Part shown: positions 22,743 through 32,498 of the stretch, piece by piece
Position numbering within the stretch: position 1 is the stretch's first letter
Layout of the letters: each line of letters opens with the position of its first letter
Source of the DNA: Anaerolineae bacterium
GTDB lineage: Bacteria; Chloroflexota; Anaerolineae; JAFGEY01
Length of the DNA: 33,004 bases
Direction: 5' to 3'
NCBI GenBank assembly: GCA_016929775.1
Contig: JAFGIE010000100.1
Location: 1 to 33,004, forward strand
Notes under the pieces: generated by a model
Told to the model about the DNA's origin: nothing
The model's database searches: none
What the model saw: the letters and a program-made list of their open reading frames with translations, nothing else
Translations under genes and position numbers: made by a program

Positions 22743-23555
22743 ATGCGCGAAGTCACCGTCGCTGCGGTCCAGATGCAGCCCAAGCTCACCGAGCAGGCGG
22801 AGAACCTGCAGCGGATGGGCGAGTGGCTGGACAAGGTGTGCACGGAACAGCACGTGGACCTGGTCGTGTTCCCCGAGCTGATCACCACGGGATACGAGTG
22901 TGGCGTGCAGTTCACCGATCTGGCAGAACGCGTGCCAGGCCCGACTGTGAACCTGATCGCTCAGCGCGCGGGCGACTATGGCACGCACGTCGTGTTCGGC
23001 ATGGTCGCCAAGGAGCGGGTGGAGAGCATTCTCTACGACGCGGCGATCATGGTCGGGCCCGATGGCGAGGTGGTGGGCAGCTACCAAAAGACGCACCTCC
23101 GCGGCGAGGAGCGCCTCGCCTTCCGCGCCGGGTTCCGCTACCGCGTGTGGGAGCTCGAGTTCGGCAACGTTGGCGTCTTGCTGGGCTGGGACCTGGCGTT
23201 CCCAGAGGTCGCGCGCAGCCTGGCGCTCGAGGGCGCTGAGCTGATCTGCGCGTGCGCGAACTGGGAGAACCCGAACGCCGACGAGTGGCGTACCTACATG
23301 CTCGCCCGGGCGTACGAGAATGCCGTGTTCATGGCGGGTGCGAACCGGGTCGGCGAAGAGTATAGCTACCAGTTCTTTGGCGACAGCATGATCGTTGGCC
23401 CGCGCGGCAGGGTGTACGGCTTGGTCGGCGACGGCGAAGAGGGATACGTCGTGGCGCGGATCGACCTGGACGAGGTCAAGCAGTACCGGGAAGAGCTCCA
23501 GCTCTTCCAGTGCCGCCAGCCCGCCTCCTATCGCGCCGTCGTCAAGCGATACTAG
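22743..23555 (+). CDS. Nitrilase-superfamily protein lacking the catalytic cysteine
   Basis: The protein has 270 residues, normal for carbon-nitrogen hydrolases. ATG 22743 is five bases after GAGGAGG; ATG 22740 is the alternative. The fold is clear from VAAVQMQPKL, VVFPELITTGYE, YQKTHLRGEER and DLAFPEVARSLALEGAELICACANW. Catalytic Glu45 and Lys116 are present, as is the second Glu near 123. The nucleophile position, normally Cys in a pattern like ICYDLxFPE, is Gly148 (codon GGC at 23184-23186) in VLLGWDLAFPE. Without Cys the usual amidase or nitrilase reaction should not work. It may be a binding or regulatory protein, or the call may reflect a sequencing error, though one base change cannot be told apart here. 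It probably belongs to the DUF4177 transcript; threonine aldolase follows after 75 bases. Confidence 0.9.
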   Translation: MREVTVAAVQMQPKLTEQAENLQRMGEWLDKVCTEQHVDLVVFPELITTGYECGVQFTDLAERVPGPTVNLIAQRAGDYGTHVVFGMVAKERVESILYDAAIMVGPDGEVVGSYQKTHLRGEERLAFRAGFRYRVWELEFGNVGVLLGWDLAFPEVARSLALEGAELICACANWENPNADEWRTYMLARAYENAVFMAGANRVGEEYSYQFFGDSMIVGPRGRVYGLVGDGEEGYVVARIDLDEVKQYREELQLFQCRQPASYRAVVKRY

Positions 23556-23630
23556 CCCGGTCTCGTTCGTGAGAGGGGGGAAGGGCTGCGCCCACGCTCT
23601 TTGCCCCGTCGGTGTGTGTGAGGAGAGGCA

Positions 23631-24661
<1,031 letters not shown>

Positions 24662-24665
<4 letters not shown>

Positions 24666-25348
24666 CCAAGCAGGAGGCAAGCCCATCCCGTGGCGCACGG
24701 CGCGCGAGAGGGAAGGGCGGGCGATTCGCGCTCGACCCCTTTTTCGCGTGCCTGATCTTTGCCGGCGTTGGCCTGGGGACGCTGGCGCTCGGCGCCAGCA
24801 TCCGGCTGGTCATCCTGTGGGCGGTGCTGCTGGTCCTGTGGCTCGTCCTTCACGAAGGCAAGTCCCGCCGGATCGCGTATGGTTACCCCCAAATCGGGCG
24901 CGGTGCGCTGTTCGGGCTTGTCGTCGGCCTACCGCTCGCGCTGCTTGCCCTGCGCGCGCTGGCGACGGCGGTGCCGATCCTGTTCGTGGGCGGCGAACCG
25001 GTCGAGACAGCTCAGGTGGGGAGCGCGACCGTCTTGGTCACGCTCGTCTTTCTCGCCCCGTTGACGGAGGAGCTGTTCTTTCGCGACCTCTTGCAGCAGA
25101 AGCTCGGGATCTGGACCAGCGTGGGCCTGTACGCAGCAGCGGGTCTGCTCCTTTTCTTGCCAACCGCAGGCGGATACCCGGTCGTGCTGATCTCTGTCGT
25201 TGGCGCCTGGGCGGCGCTGGGCGTCATGTATGCCTTTTGCTACGAGCGGTTCGGGTTTGCGACCACCCTCACCTGCCACGCCCTCACCAACCTGTTCTTG
25301 CTCTTTCTACCGGTCTTGTTGCACAATCTCGGCGTGTGGGCGCAGTAA
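24662..25348 (+). CDS. CPBP-family intramembrane metalloprotease-like protein
   Basis: The protein has 228 residues and starts at GTG 24662, overlapping the threonine aldolase stop by four bases. After a basic N-terminal tail (RGARRARGKGGR) there are about six hydrophobic helices. The CPBP (Abi/CAAX-like) motifs are present: EELFFRD, the EExxxR glutamate pair with Arg, in the fourth or fifth helix, and CHALTN, the HxxxN motif, near the end. Members are membrane proteases or Rce1-like proteins; in bacteria the substrate is usually unknown. A longer in-frame extension upstream to 23963 reads through threonine aldolase and was rejected. SMC starts four bases after its stop. Confidence 0.85.
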
Positions 25349-25351
25349 GAC

Positions 25352-28300
25352 ATGCGACTCAAGAGCATCGAGCTACTGGGATACAAGACCTTTGCCGACC
25401 ATGCGCAGTTCGTGTTCGACGAGGGGATCACGTCTATCGTCGGCCCGAACGGCAGCGGCAAGTCCAACGTCGCAGACGCGGTGCGTTGGGCGCTGGGGGA
25501 GCAGTCGTACTCGCTCCTGCGCGCGCGTAGAAGCGAGGACATGATCTTTTCCGGCAGCGAGCGGCGTGCGCGCATGGGCATGGCTGAGGTGACGATCACG
25601 CTGGACAACAGCGCGCATTGGCTGCCGATCGACTTTGAGGAGGTCGCGATCACGCGGCGCTCCTATCGCTCGGGCGAAAACGAGTACCGGCTCAACGGCA
25701 GCCGGGTGCGCCTGCGCGAGATCGTGGAGCTGCTGTCGCAGAGCGGGCTCTCCAAGCGCACGTACACCGTGGTCGGGCAAGGCCTGATCGACACGGCGCT
25801 TTCGTTGCGCCCCCAGGAGCGGCGCAGGCTGCTCGAGGAGGCGGCAGGCCTGACCCTGTACCAGGCGCGGCGCGAAGAGGCCCTCGACCGGCTGGAGGAG
25901 ACGCGGCAGAACCTGCTGCGCGTGCACGACCTGACGGCAGAGATCGGGCCCCAGGTGCGGCGCCTGGAACGCCAGGCTGCGCGTGCCCGCGAGTACGAGC
26001 AGGTGCGCGACGAGCTAGAGCAAGTGCTGCGCATCTGGTACAGCTATCGCTGGAAGCGGGGCGGCGAGGAGCTGCGCCGCGTGCGTTCGGTCGCCGCCTA
26101 CCAGGAGGAGCGGGTGACGGCGCAGCGCGCGCGCGTGCGCGAGTTGAGCGACGAGATCGCCGCGATCCGCGCGCGCCAGACCGAACTACGCGACAGCCTG
26201 GGCCAGTGGCACCGCGAGAGCAGCGCCCTGCACGCACGCTCAGAGGCCCAGCAGCGCGAGCTGGCGGTCGCGCAGGAACGGCGCCGCGGCACCATCCAGC
26301 GCCGCGACGAGATCCAGTCCGAGATCGTCCCGCTCGAGGTCGCGCACGCCGATCAGATCGCCCTAGTCGCGCAGACCGAGGCCGAGCTGTCTACGCTGGT
26401 GGGCGTGCTCCAGGGCCAGCAGGATGCCGTCGCCCAGGCCCGCGCGCAGGTGGATGCCCACCAGGCGGCGCTCGCCGCCCTGCAGGCTGCGCGCCGGGAG
26501 GCGGAAGAGGCGCTCCTCTCGCTGCGCGCCACGGTCGCCGAGCGGGAGAGCCGCGTGGCGCAGCTTGGCGAGCGGCGCATCGAGCTGGCTGAGGCGCGCG
26601 CCGCGTACGATGCCTCCGCACGCACGCTGGCGGGCAAGGCGGCGCGGGTGCGGGGCGAGGTCGCCGAAGCCGAGGGGGCCCTGTCCGGCGTGGTCGCATC
26701 CCTTGCGGATCTGGCGGAACAGAGCGAGCGCTGCGAGCCCGAGATCGAGAGCGCACAGGAGGCGCAACGCGCCCTGGGCGAGCAGCGGAACGCGCTCGAC
26801 CAGCGCATTGGGCGGCTGCGCGAGCGGCACGAGCTCCTGACCCGCATGCACGACGAGGGGGCGGGCCTGTACGAGGGCGTGCGCACCGTGCTTCGCACTG
26901 GGCTGCACGGCGTCGCGGGCACGGTGGCGGAGCTGATCGACGTGCCGCCTGAGCTCGAGACAGCGATCGAGGTCGCCTTGGGCGGTCAGTTGCAGGATGT
27001 CGTGGTCGGGACGTGGGACGACGCGCAAGCGGCGATCGATCACCTCAAGCGCACCCGGGGCGGGCGCGCGACCTTTCTACCCCTCGACACGATCCGAGCC
27101 CCGGAGCCGGTCCGTGCCCCGCGCATGCCGGGCGTCGAGGGCGTAGCCAGCGACCTGGTCTCCTGTGCACCCGAGCACCGTCCCGTCGTAACGCATCTCC
27201 TCTGCCGGACCTTGGTCTGCAGCGACTTGGCGGTCGCCCGCCGCGTCCTCGGCACGCTGTCCGGCAGTTACCAGATCGTCACGCGCGAGGGCGAGCAAGT
27301 CCGGTCGACGGGCTCGGTCACCGGCGGGACGCGTGCGCAGGGGCAGCGCGGCGGGATGTTGGCCCGCGAGCGCGAGCGCCGAGAGATCCCGCGCCAGCTC
27401 CGCACTCTGGACGGACAGCGCTCGGCCCTCGACGGCGAGATCGAGCGCGCGGGGGCGAGCGAGGCGTCGCTGCGCCGGACCCAATCCGTTCTGGCGGCAC
27501 AACGTGCCAAGCTCTCCGCCACGCAGCGCGAGTTGGAAGGGCAGGCGCTCTCCCTGCGCCAGGAGGCGGAGCGCGCGCAGAACGAGGCGCAGTGGTACCG
27601 CTCGCTGATCGCCGATCTGGACGGCGAGCTGGCGGGCCTCGACGAGCGCGAACAGGAGCTGCGCCACGCGCTGGCGGAGGCGCACGAGGATGTGGCGCGG
27701 GCGCGCGCGACGCAGGCCGATCTCGACCTGCAGATCGAGCGCGCGGATGACCAGGATCTGCGCGAGCAGCTGTCCGCCCGGTTGGCAGAGGCGGCGGCGA
27801 CCCGGCAGGAACAGGCGAGCAAGGAGGCCGAGCTGCGCGCCTACCGGCAGCGTGCAGTCGAGACCGAGCGGCAGATCGCGCGCCGCGTGCAGCGCGTCGA
27901 CGAGCTGTCTGCGCAGATCGCGCAGGTCGAGGAGCGGGTGACGGCGCTGCGCGCGGTAGAGGGCTCGCTGGCGGTCGACCTGCAGTCCTATGCGAGCCGG
28001 ATCGAGCCGGCGGAAGCAGAGCTCCAGGAGCTGGAGGCGCGGCAGGCCGATCTGGAGGCGCGCGAGGAGCAGGCGCGGCTGCGGCTCCAGGCGCGCGAGT
28101 CGCGATACAGCCAAGCGCAGCTCGCCGTGGCGCGCCAGGAAGACCGGATGTCCCACCTGCGCAGCCAGATCGAGGATGACTTGGGATTGGTCGATCTCGA
28201 CCTGGGTGAGACCCTGTCGGGGCAGCCCCTGCTCCCGATCGAGCCGCTGGTCTCGTCGCTGCCCGAGGTCGAGATGCTGCCCGAAGGGACAGAGGAGCAG

Positions 28301-28933
28301 ATCCGTGAGCTGCGCCGGCACCTGAACCGCCTGGGCACCGTCAACCTGGATGCGCCCCAGGAGTACGAGGAGACGTTGGCGCGCTACGAGTTCTTGGTGA
28401 GCCAGTCGCAGGACCTCGAGCATGCCTCGACCGACCTGCGCCAGGTGATTGCCGAGCTCGACGACGTCATGCAGCGCGAGTTCCAGAGCACCTATCGCGC
28501 CGTGGCGCGCGAGTTCGAGAGCAGCTTCAAGCGCTTGTTCAACGGTGGGTCGGCGCGGCTGCAGTTGACTGCGCCCGACGATCTCATGAACACCGGCATC
28601 GACATCATCGCCCGTCCGCCCGGCAAGCGGCAGCAGGGCCTGGCAGTGCTCTCGGGCGGGGAACGCGCCCTGACGGCGGCAGCCCTGATCTTTGCCATCC
28701 TGCGCGTCAGCCCGACCCCGTTCTGCGTGCTCGACGAGGTGGATGCGGCGTTGGACGAGGCGAATGTGGGACGCTTTCGCGAGGTCCTGAAAGAACTCGC
28801 CAAGGAGACCCAGTTCGTCGTGATCACGCACAACCGCTACACGATCGAGGTCTCGGACATCGTGTACGGGATCTCGATGCGGCCCGATGGCGCTTCGTGC
28901 GTGATCTCGCACCGCATGCGGGAGCGCGCCTGA
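25352..28933 (+). CDS. smc: Chromosome segregation protein SMC
   Basis: The protein has 1193 residues, normal for bacterial SMC. The N-terminal head has Walker A GPNGSGKSN at 31-39, with RRSEDMIFSGSERR and the QGLIDTAL loop. Long coiled coils flank a hinge at about 515-680, with LIDVPPELETAIEVALGGQLQDVVV and a Gly-rich GSVTGGTRAQGQRGG stretch at its end. The C-terminal head carries the signature LSGGERALTAAALIFAIL near 1100 and Walker B VLDEVDAALDEAN near 1128. SMC with ScpA and ScpB forms condensin that organises replicated origins; neither partner gene is in this window. The ATG at 25352 is four bases after the CPBP stop. Its stop overlaps the next start by one base (TGATG). Confidence 0.98.
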   Translation: MRLKSIELLGYKTFADHAQFVFDEGITSIVGPNGSGKSNVADAVRWALGEQSYSLLRARRSEDMIFSGSERRARMGMAEVTITLDNSAHWLPIDFEEVAITRRSYRSGENEYRLNGSRVRLREIVELLSQSGLSKRTYTVVGQGLIDTALSLRPQERRRLLEEAAGLTLYQARREEALDRLEETRQNLLRVHDLTAEIGPQVRRLERQAARAREYEQVRDELEQVLRIWYSYRWKRGGEELRRVRSVAAYQEERVTAQRARVRELSDEIAAIRARQTELRDSLGQWHRESSALHARSEAQQRELAVAQERRRGTIQRRDEIQSEIVPLEVAHADQIALVAQTEAELSTLVGVLQGQQDAVAQARAQVDAHQAALAALQAARREAEEALLSLRATVAERESRVAQLGERRIELAEARAAYDASARTLAGKAARVRGEVAEAEGALSGVVASLADLAEQSERCEPEIESAQEAQRALGEQRNALDQRIGRLRERHELLTRMHDEGAGLYEGVRTVLRTGLHGVAGTVAELIDVPPELETAIEVALGGQLQDVVVGTWDDAQAAIDHLKRTRGGRATFLPLDTIRAPEPVRAPRMPGVEGVASDLVSCAPEHRPVVTHLLCRTLVCSDLAVARRVLGTLSGSYQIVTREGEQVRSTGSVTGGTRAQGQRGGMLARERERREIPRQLRTLDGQRSALDGEIERAGASEASLRRTQSVLAAQRAKLSATQRELEGQALSLRQEAERAQNEAQWYRSLIADLDGELAGLDEREQELRHALAEAHEDVARARATQADLDLQIERADDQDLREQLSARLAEAAATRQEQASKEAELRAYRQRAVETERQIARRVQRVDELSAQIAQVEERVTALRAVEGSLAVDLQSYASRIEPAEAELQELEARQADLEAREEQARLRLQARESRYSQAQLAVARQEDRMSHLRSQIEDDLGLVDLDLGETLSGQPLLPIEPLVSSLPEVEMLPEGTEEQIRELRRHLNRLGTVNLDAPQEYEETLARYEFLVSQSQDLEHASTDLRQVIAELDDVMQREFQSTYRAVAREFESSFKRLFNGGSARLQLTAPDDLMNTGIDIIARPPGKRQQGLAVLSGGERALTAAALIFAILRVSPTPFCVLDEVDAALDEANVGRFREVLKELAKETQFVVITHNRYTIEVSDIVYGISMRPDGASCVISHRMRERA

Positions 28934-29169
28934 TGGGGCAGGGGACGGGAAGGGGAGAGCCGTCGAACCCGCGGCGCGAGCGCCGGCGCTGGGAGCGGCA
29001 GCTGCTGCTCCTGGTCCTGCTGACCTTGGTCGTCGTCGGCGGCGGGATCGTGGCGCTCGTCTACGGACCGCAGGCGCTCGTGGGAGCGCTGCCCTGCCTG
29101 GCGGCAGGCGCCGGCGCGATCGTCGCGCTGTACGCGTTCTTTGCCCTGGTCGAGCGCGTGGTACGCTAG
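28933..29169 (+). CDS. Small two-helix membrane protein, unknown function
   Basis: The protein has 78 residues. The ATG at 28933 overlaps the SMC stop (TGATG), and the MutM ATG follows the stop with no gap. A basic N-terminal tail (RRERRRWERQ) leads to helix 1 (LLLLVLLTLVVVGGGIVALVYG) and helix 2 (GALPCLAAGAGAIVALYAFFALVERVV), with a short loop between. By the positive-inside rule the N-terminus should be cytoplasmic. I recognise no family. Position between smc and mutM suggests simple co-expression. Coding is supported by the exact stop-start packing on both sides. Confidence 0.8.
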   Translation: MGQGTGRGEPSNPRRERRRWERQLLLLVLLTLVVVGGGIVALVYGPQALVGALPCLAAGAGAIVALYAFFALVERVVR

Positions 29170-30003
29170 ATGCCCGAGCTGCCCGAGGTCGAGACCATCG
29201 TCCGCGAGCTGCGTCCGCACATCGTCGGGCGCACGATCCGCGACGTGTCGGTCGATTGGGCGCGGATCATCGCTTCCCCGCGCGAGGACGTGGAGGGATT
29301 CCGCGCCGGGCTGCGCGGGCGGCGGATCGAGCGCGCCTGGCGCCGGGCCAAGTTCGTCGTCTTGAGCCTGGATGACGGCTGGTCGCTGATCGTCCACCTG
29401 CGCATGAGCGGGCGATTGATGCTCGCCCCGGTGGGCAGGCCCGAACACCTGCGCGTCGTGCTGGCGCTCTCGAGCGGCGCGCTGCACTTTTACTGCCAGC
29501 GCAAGTTCGGGCGGATCTGGCTGGTGGAGGACCCCCAGACCGTCCTCGGCGACCTGGGGCCCGAGCCGCTCTCTGACGCGTTCACCTTCGAGCGGTTCGC
29601 GGCGCTGCTGCGCGGGCGGCGGGGCATGCTCAAGCCGCTCCTGCTCAATCAGCGCTTCATCGCTGGGCTGGGCAACATCTATACCGACGAGTCGCTCTTT
29701 CGCGCTGGGCTGCACCCCTGCCGTAGGGCGGACACGCTCGACGACGACGAGATCGCGCGCCTCCACGGCGCCATCCGCGCCGTGCTGCAGCAGGCGCTCG
29801 ATCACCACGGGACGACGTTTGACGGGATCTATGTTCGGCCCCAGGGCGAGGAGGGGCGGCAGCAGGAGGGGCTGTCCGTGTACGGGCAGGCAGGCGCGCC
29901 CTGCCCACGCTGCGGGGGGGCGATCGAGCGGATCGTGGTGGCACAGCGCGGCACGCACATCTGCCCGTCCTGTCAGCCACTCCTTGGCCAAGGAGAGCCA
30001 TGA
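29170..30003 (+). CDS. mutM: Formamidopyrimidine-DNA glycosylase (Fpg/MutM)
   Basis: The enzyme removes 8-oxoguanine and formamidopyrimidines from DNA and nicks the abasic site. The protein has 277 residues. It begins MPELPEVETIVREL, with Pro2 as the catalytic amine and Glu3 beside it. Lys61 in RRAKFVV is the conserved DNA-binding lysine. LLLNQRFIAGLGNIYTDESLF is the helix-two-turn-helix. The C-terminal zinc finger is CPRCGG...CPSCQ with the loop AQRGTHIC. A six-residue tail follows. It is the fifth gene of the run beginning at threonine aldolase, and its stop overlaps the next start as ATGA. Confidence 0.98.
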   Translation: MPELPEVETIVRELRPHIVGRTIRDVSVDWARIIASPREDVEGFRAGLRGRRIERAWRRAKFVVLSLDDGWSLIVHLRMSGRLMLAPVGRPEHLRVVLALSSGALHFYCQRKFGRIWLVEDPQTVLGDLGPEPLSDAFTFERFAALLRGRRGMLKPLLLNQRFIAGLGNIYTDESLFRAGLHPCRRADTLDDDEIARLHGAIRAVLQQALDHHGTTFDGIYVRPQGEEGRQQEGLSVYGQAGAPCPRCGGAIERIVVAQRGTHICPSCQPLLGQGEP

Positions 30004-31115
30004 CTCCGGAACTGCGCATCTATCTTGGCCTGGTCGCGGGCCTGACTGGGTTCATGCAAGCCCGCGTGGCGTGGCGCGGATTGTGGGGCCTATCCTTGGC
30101 CCGCCATCACCGCCGGTTGGGCTACTTGGTCGCGGTCTGCCTGATGGCGCTGGGTGTGGCGCTGGCTTGGGGGGCGCGCGTGTCGTGGCTCGACCTGGCG
30201 TGGATCGCCGCACTGGCGCTGCTTTCCGCCATCGTCGGGCTGGTCCTGCTCTCTTCGCTCGTGAATCTGGATCGCCATCCGCCGGATGCGCGTCACCCCG
30301 CACCATCGGAGCCCTATAGCTCAGAGCCGGTGCGCTTTCGCGATCGCGACGTCGATACGCCTGCCCTACTGCTCACGCCCGAACGCCCGAACGGCGGCGC
30401 CGTGTGCTGGGTCCACGGCACGCGCGACGATAAGGCGCAGTACAAGTGGGCGATCGCGCGCGCCCTGGCGCGGCGGGGGCTGACCGTGCTGACCTTTGAC
30501 GTGCCCGGACATGGCGAGCATCCGCGCCCCTTTTCGCTGCCCGAGGCGCTGACCGCCGTGCCCGCTGCCCTTTCCTACCTCGCCGCGCGCCCGGATGTGG
30601 ACCCCGCCCGGATCGGCCTGCTGGGGGTCAGCCTGGGCGGCGCCCTGTCGGTCCGGGCGTTGGCAGAGCGGGATGCGACGGCGCCCACAGTGCGCGCGGT
30701 GTGCCTGCTCGAGACGCCGTGCGCCGTGCACCTTGGCCCGCTGCTCTACGTGCGCGAGGCGATCGGCACGCTGACGCTGCAGGCGCTCCAGATCCTGCGC
30801 GACTGCAGCGCCGTGAACCTCATGCGCCGCGCTTTCGGCCAACCGCGCGCGCATTTTCCCCATTCGATCGGGTGGGTGTTCGACCAACTCGCCCCGGCGG
30901 ACCACGTGGGGCGGCTGTCCGGCATCCCGCTGCTCCTGGTCTACGGAGGACGGGATGGCGTGGCGCCGCGCAGCCACGGCGAGCGGCTCTTGGCGCACGC
31001 CCTGGAACCGAAGGCTTGGCACTGCGTACGCGCGGGCTCGCACCTGACGCTGATCTTTCTCGACGAGTGTGCGGAGGTGGTGGCGAGCTGGTTTGGCGAG
31101 GCGTTGGGCGCGTAG
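30000..31115 (+). CDS. Alpha/beta hydrolase with N-terminal membrane helices
   Basis: The protein has 371 residues. The first 90 hold three hydrophobic helices (about 5-24, 41-58 and 64-88), so the enzyme is membrane-anchored. The hydrolase domain starts near 110, with VCWVHGTRDDK as the oxyanion strand, TFDVPGHGEHPRPFSL, nucleophile Ser211 in GVSLGG, Asp319 in YGGRDGVAP and His348 in AGSHLTL. This completes the Ser-Asp-His triad, so esterase-type activity is likely. Substrate cannot be inferred. The ATG overlaps the mutM stop by four bases, and it appears to be the last gene of the operon. A GC-rich hairpin without T-tract follows in the convergent gap. Confidence 0.88.
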   Translation: MTPELRIYLGLVAGLTGFMQARVAWRGLWGLSLARHHRRLGYLVAVCLMALGVALAWGARVSWLDLAWIAALALLSAIVGLVLLSSLVNLDRHPPDARHPAPSEPYSSEPVRFRDRDVDTPALLLTPERPNGGAVCWVHGTRDDKAQYKWAIARALARRGLTVLTFDVPGHGEHPRPFSLPEALTAVPAALSYLAARPDVDPARIGLLGVSLGGALSVRALAERDATAPTVRAVCLLETPCAVHLGPLLYVREAIGTLTLQALQILRDCSAVNLMRRAFGQPRAHFPHSIGWVFDQLAPADHVGRLSGIPLLLVYGGRDGVAPRSHGERLLAHALEPKAWHCVRAGSHLTLIFLDECAEVVASWFGEALGA

Positions 31116-31122
31116 GGCGTAC

Positions 31123-31142
31123 GCCGGCAGGGACTCGCCGGC
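31123..31142. other. GCCGGC inverted repeat in convergent gap
   Basis: GCCGGC (31123-31128) and GCCGGC (31137-31142) can pair across an eight-base loop in the 64-base gap between convergent genes. No T-tract follows on either strand. It may be a weak shared terminator. Confidence 0.3.
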
Positions 31143-31179
31143 ATCGCACGCGTTCAGGCCCGCCGTGCACGACCTGCGG

Positions 31180-32334
31180 TCAGCACAGCGCGAGCTGAAA
31201 GGGCGGGCGCCTGCCCGCAAGCAGGACATAGGGCGCCGCACGGGCGGGGACGGCGCCGAGCTTGTGCAGGTCGCTTAGTGCGGTCAGGCGTGCGCTGCGG
31301 CGGGCGCTCACGATGCGCGCAGCGGAACGGGGCCCGATGCCGGGCACGCGCAGCAGGTCCTCGCGCGCCGCCCGGTTGACCTCGATCGGGAAGCACTCGG
31401 GATGCGCACGCGCCCACATCATCTTGGGGTCCGCCTCGCGGGGCAGGAGCCCTTCCTGGTCAAACACCAGCTCGTCCAGCGCAAAGCCGTACATGCGGAA
31501 CAAAAAGTCGCACTGGTAGAGGCGGTGCTCGCGCCACGCGGGGGTGTGGGCCTTGCCCTCCAGGGGCGTGCCGCGCACCGGTTGGAAGGCGCTAAAGTAG
31601 GCGCGGTGCAGGTCGAGGTGGGTGTAGAGGTGGTGCGCCGTGGTCAGGAGTTCGCGATCTGACTCGTCGGCTGCGCCGACCACGAACTGCGTCGTTTGCC
31701 CTGCCGGCGCCCAGCGTCCCCCGCCCGCGCGGATGAACTCGCTCGCCCAGCGCATGGGGTTGAGCACCTCGTCGCGCCCCTTGTTGGGCGCGATCTGGCC
31801 CAGGCGCTGCATGTTGGGCGCCTCCAGGTTGACCGACACGCGCTGCGCGATCTGGCCTGCGCGCTCGACCTGGTCGCGCGTTGCGCCGGGCAGGAGCTTG
31901 AGGTGCACGTATCCCTGAAAGCCGTACCGTTCGCGCACCAGCTCGACCGTGGCGATCATGTGGTCCATGCTGCGCTGGGCGCTGCCGCAGATGCCGGAGC
32001 TGAGGAACAGCCCCTCGACCAGCTTGCGCTGGGCCATCTGGTCAAAGACGCGCGCCAGCTCGTCGGGCGAGAAGCGGTTGCGCGGCACGTCGCGCCCCAC
32101 GCGGTTGGCGCAGTAGGCGCAGTTCTTTTCGCAGACGTTGGTCTGCAGGACCTTGAGCAAGGCGATGCGCTTGCCGTCGGGCATCACGGCGGGATAGATC
32201 CACTTGCCCAGGTTGTCGCGCGTACGGTTGGCCTCGCTGCCGCACGCCTCGCCGCACACGTCATACTGGGCGGCGCGCCCCAAGATCTCGACCTTTTCGC
32301 TTGCGTCGGGTGCGACTCGAATGGCGATGCCCAT
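31180..32334 (-). CDS. Putative DNA modification/repair radical SAM protein with HhH motif
   Basis: The protein has 384 residues from ATG 32334; ATG 32337 is adjacent but sits too close to the GGGGGAGG ribosome binding site. The radical SAM cluster is C69-x3-C73-x2-C76 in QTNVCEKNCAYCANR. An extra Cys pair near the N-terminus (DVCGEAC) and LSSGICGSAQRSMDHM are typical of the family named putative DNA modification/repair radical SAM protein. A C-terminal helix-hairpin-helix, LLRVPGIGPRSAARIVSARR, should bind DNA non-specifically. This family often sits next to a uracil-DNA glycosylase-like partner, which is not in this window. The reaction is unknown. The promoter contains an SOS box, which fits a DNA-damage role. 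Confidence 0.93.
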   Translation of the reverse strand: MGIAIRVAPDASEKVEILGRAAQYDVCGEACGSEANRTRDNLGKWIYPAVMPDGKRIALLKVLQTNVCEKNCAYCANRVGRDVPRNRFSPDELARVFDQMAQRKLVEGLFLSSGICGSAQRSMDHMIATVELVRERYGFQGYVHLKLLPGATRDQVERAGQIAQRVSVNLEAPNMQRLGQIAPNKGRDEVLNPMRWASEFIRAGGGRWAPAGQTTQFVVGAADESDRELLTTAHHLYTHLDLHRAYFSAFQPVRGTPLEGKAHTPAWREHRLYQCDFLFRMYGFALDELVFDQEGLLPREADPKMMWARAHPECFPIEVNRAAREDLLRVPGIGPRSAARIVSARRSARLTALSDLHKLGAVPARAAPYVLLAGRRPPFQLALC

Positions 32335-32363
32335 CATCCCTCCCCCGGTTGCGATCTGGTTCC

Positions 32364-32392
32364 ATTATACGAACAAAAGTTCTATTTGTCAA
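32364..32392 (-). promoter_or_regulatory. Consensus promoter of the radical SAM gene
   Basis: On the minus strand TTGACA (plus 32387-32392) and TATAAT (plus 32364-32369) are both perfect and 17 bases apart. The -35 forms a 7-bp inverted repeat with the divergent -35: TTGTCAA at 32386-32392 and TTGACAA at 32399-32405. Confidence 0.88.
32370..32383. promoter_or_regulatory. LexA-type SOS box in the radical SAM promoter
   Basis: CGAACAAAAGTTCT contains the palindrome GAAC-AAAA-GTTC (32371-32382), which fits the GAAC-N4-GTTC box of LexA/DinR in Gram-positive bacteria. It fills most of the spacer between -10 and -35, so LexA binding would block RNA polymerase. LexA itself is not encoded here. Confidence 0.75.
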
Positions 32393-32398
32393 GACCCA

Positions 32399-32428
32399 TT
32401 GACAAGCCACGAAGCGCCGTGATACAAT
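32399..32428 (+). promoter_or_regulatory. Promoter of the cyclic-nucleotide-binding gene
   Basis: TTGACA (32399-32404) and TACAAT (32423-32428) are 18 bases apart. The -35 boxes of this and the divergent promoter are six bases apart, so the two polymerases probably compete. The SOS box lies upstream of this -35 and may affect it less. Confidence 0.8.
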
Positions 32429-32498
32429 GGTGGCACCTCGCGCCCCCGGGCATCTGATTGGTCACACTGGAGCAACGCTACGTGAGATGGAGGTACCC

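Noticed and set aside
27077..28912. Minus-strand 611-residue open frame opposite smc
   Set aside because: It is antisense to the SMC coiled coil and head, which have Walker and signature motifs.
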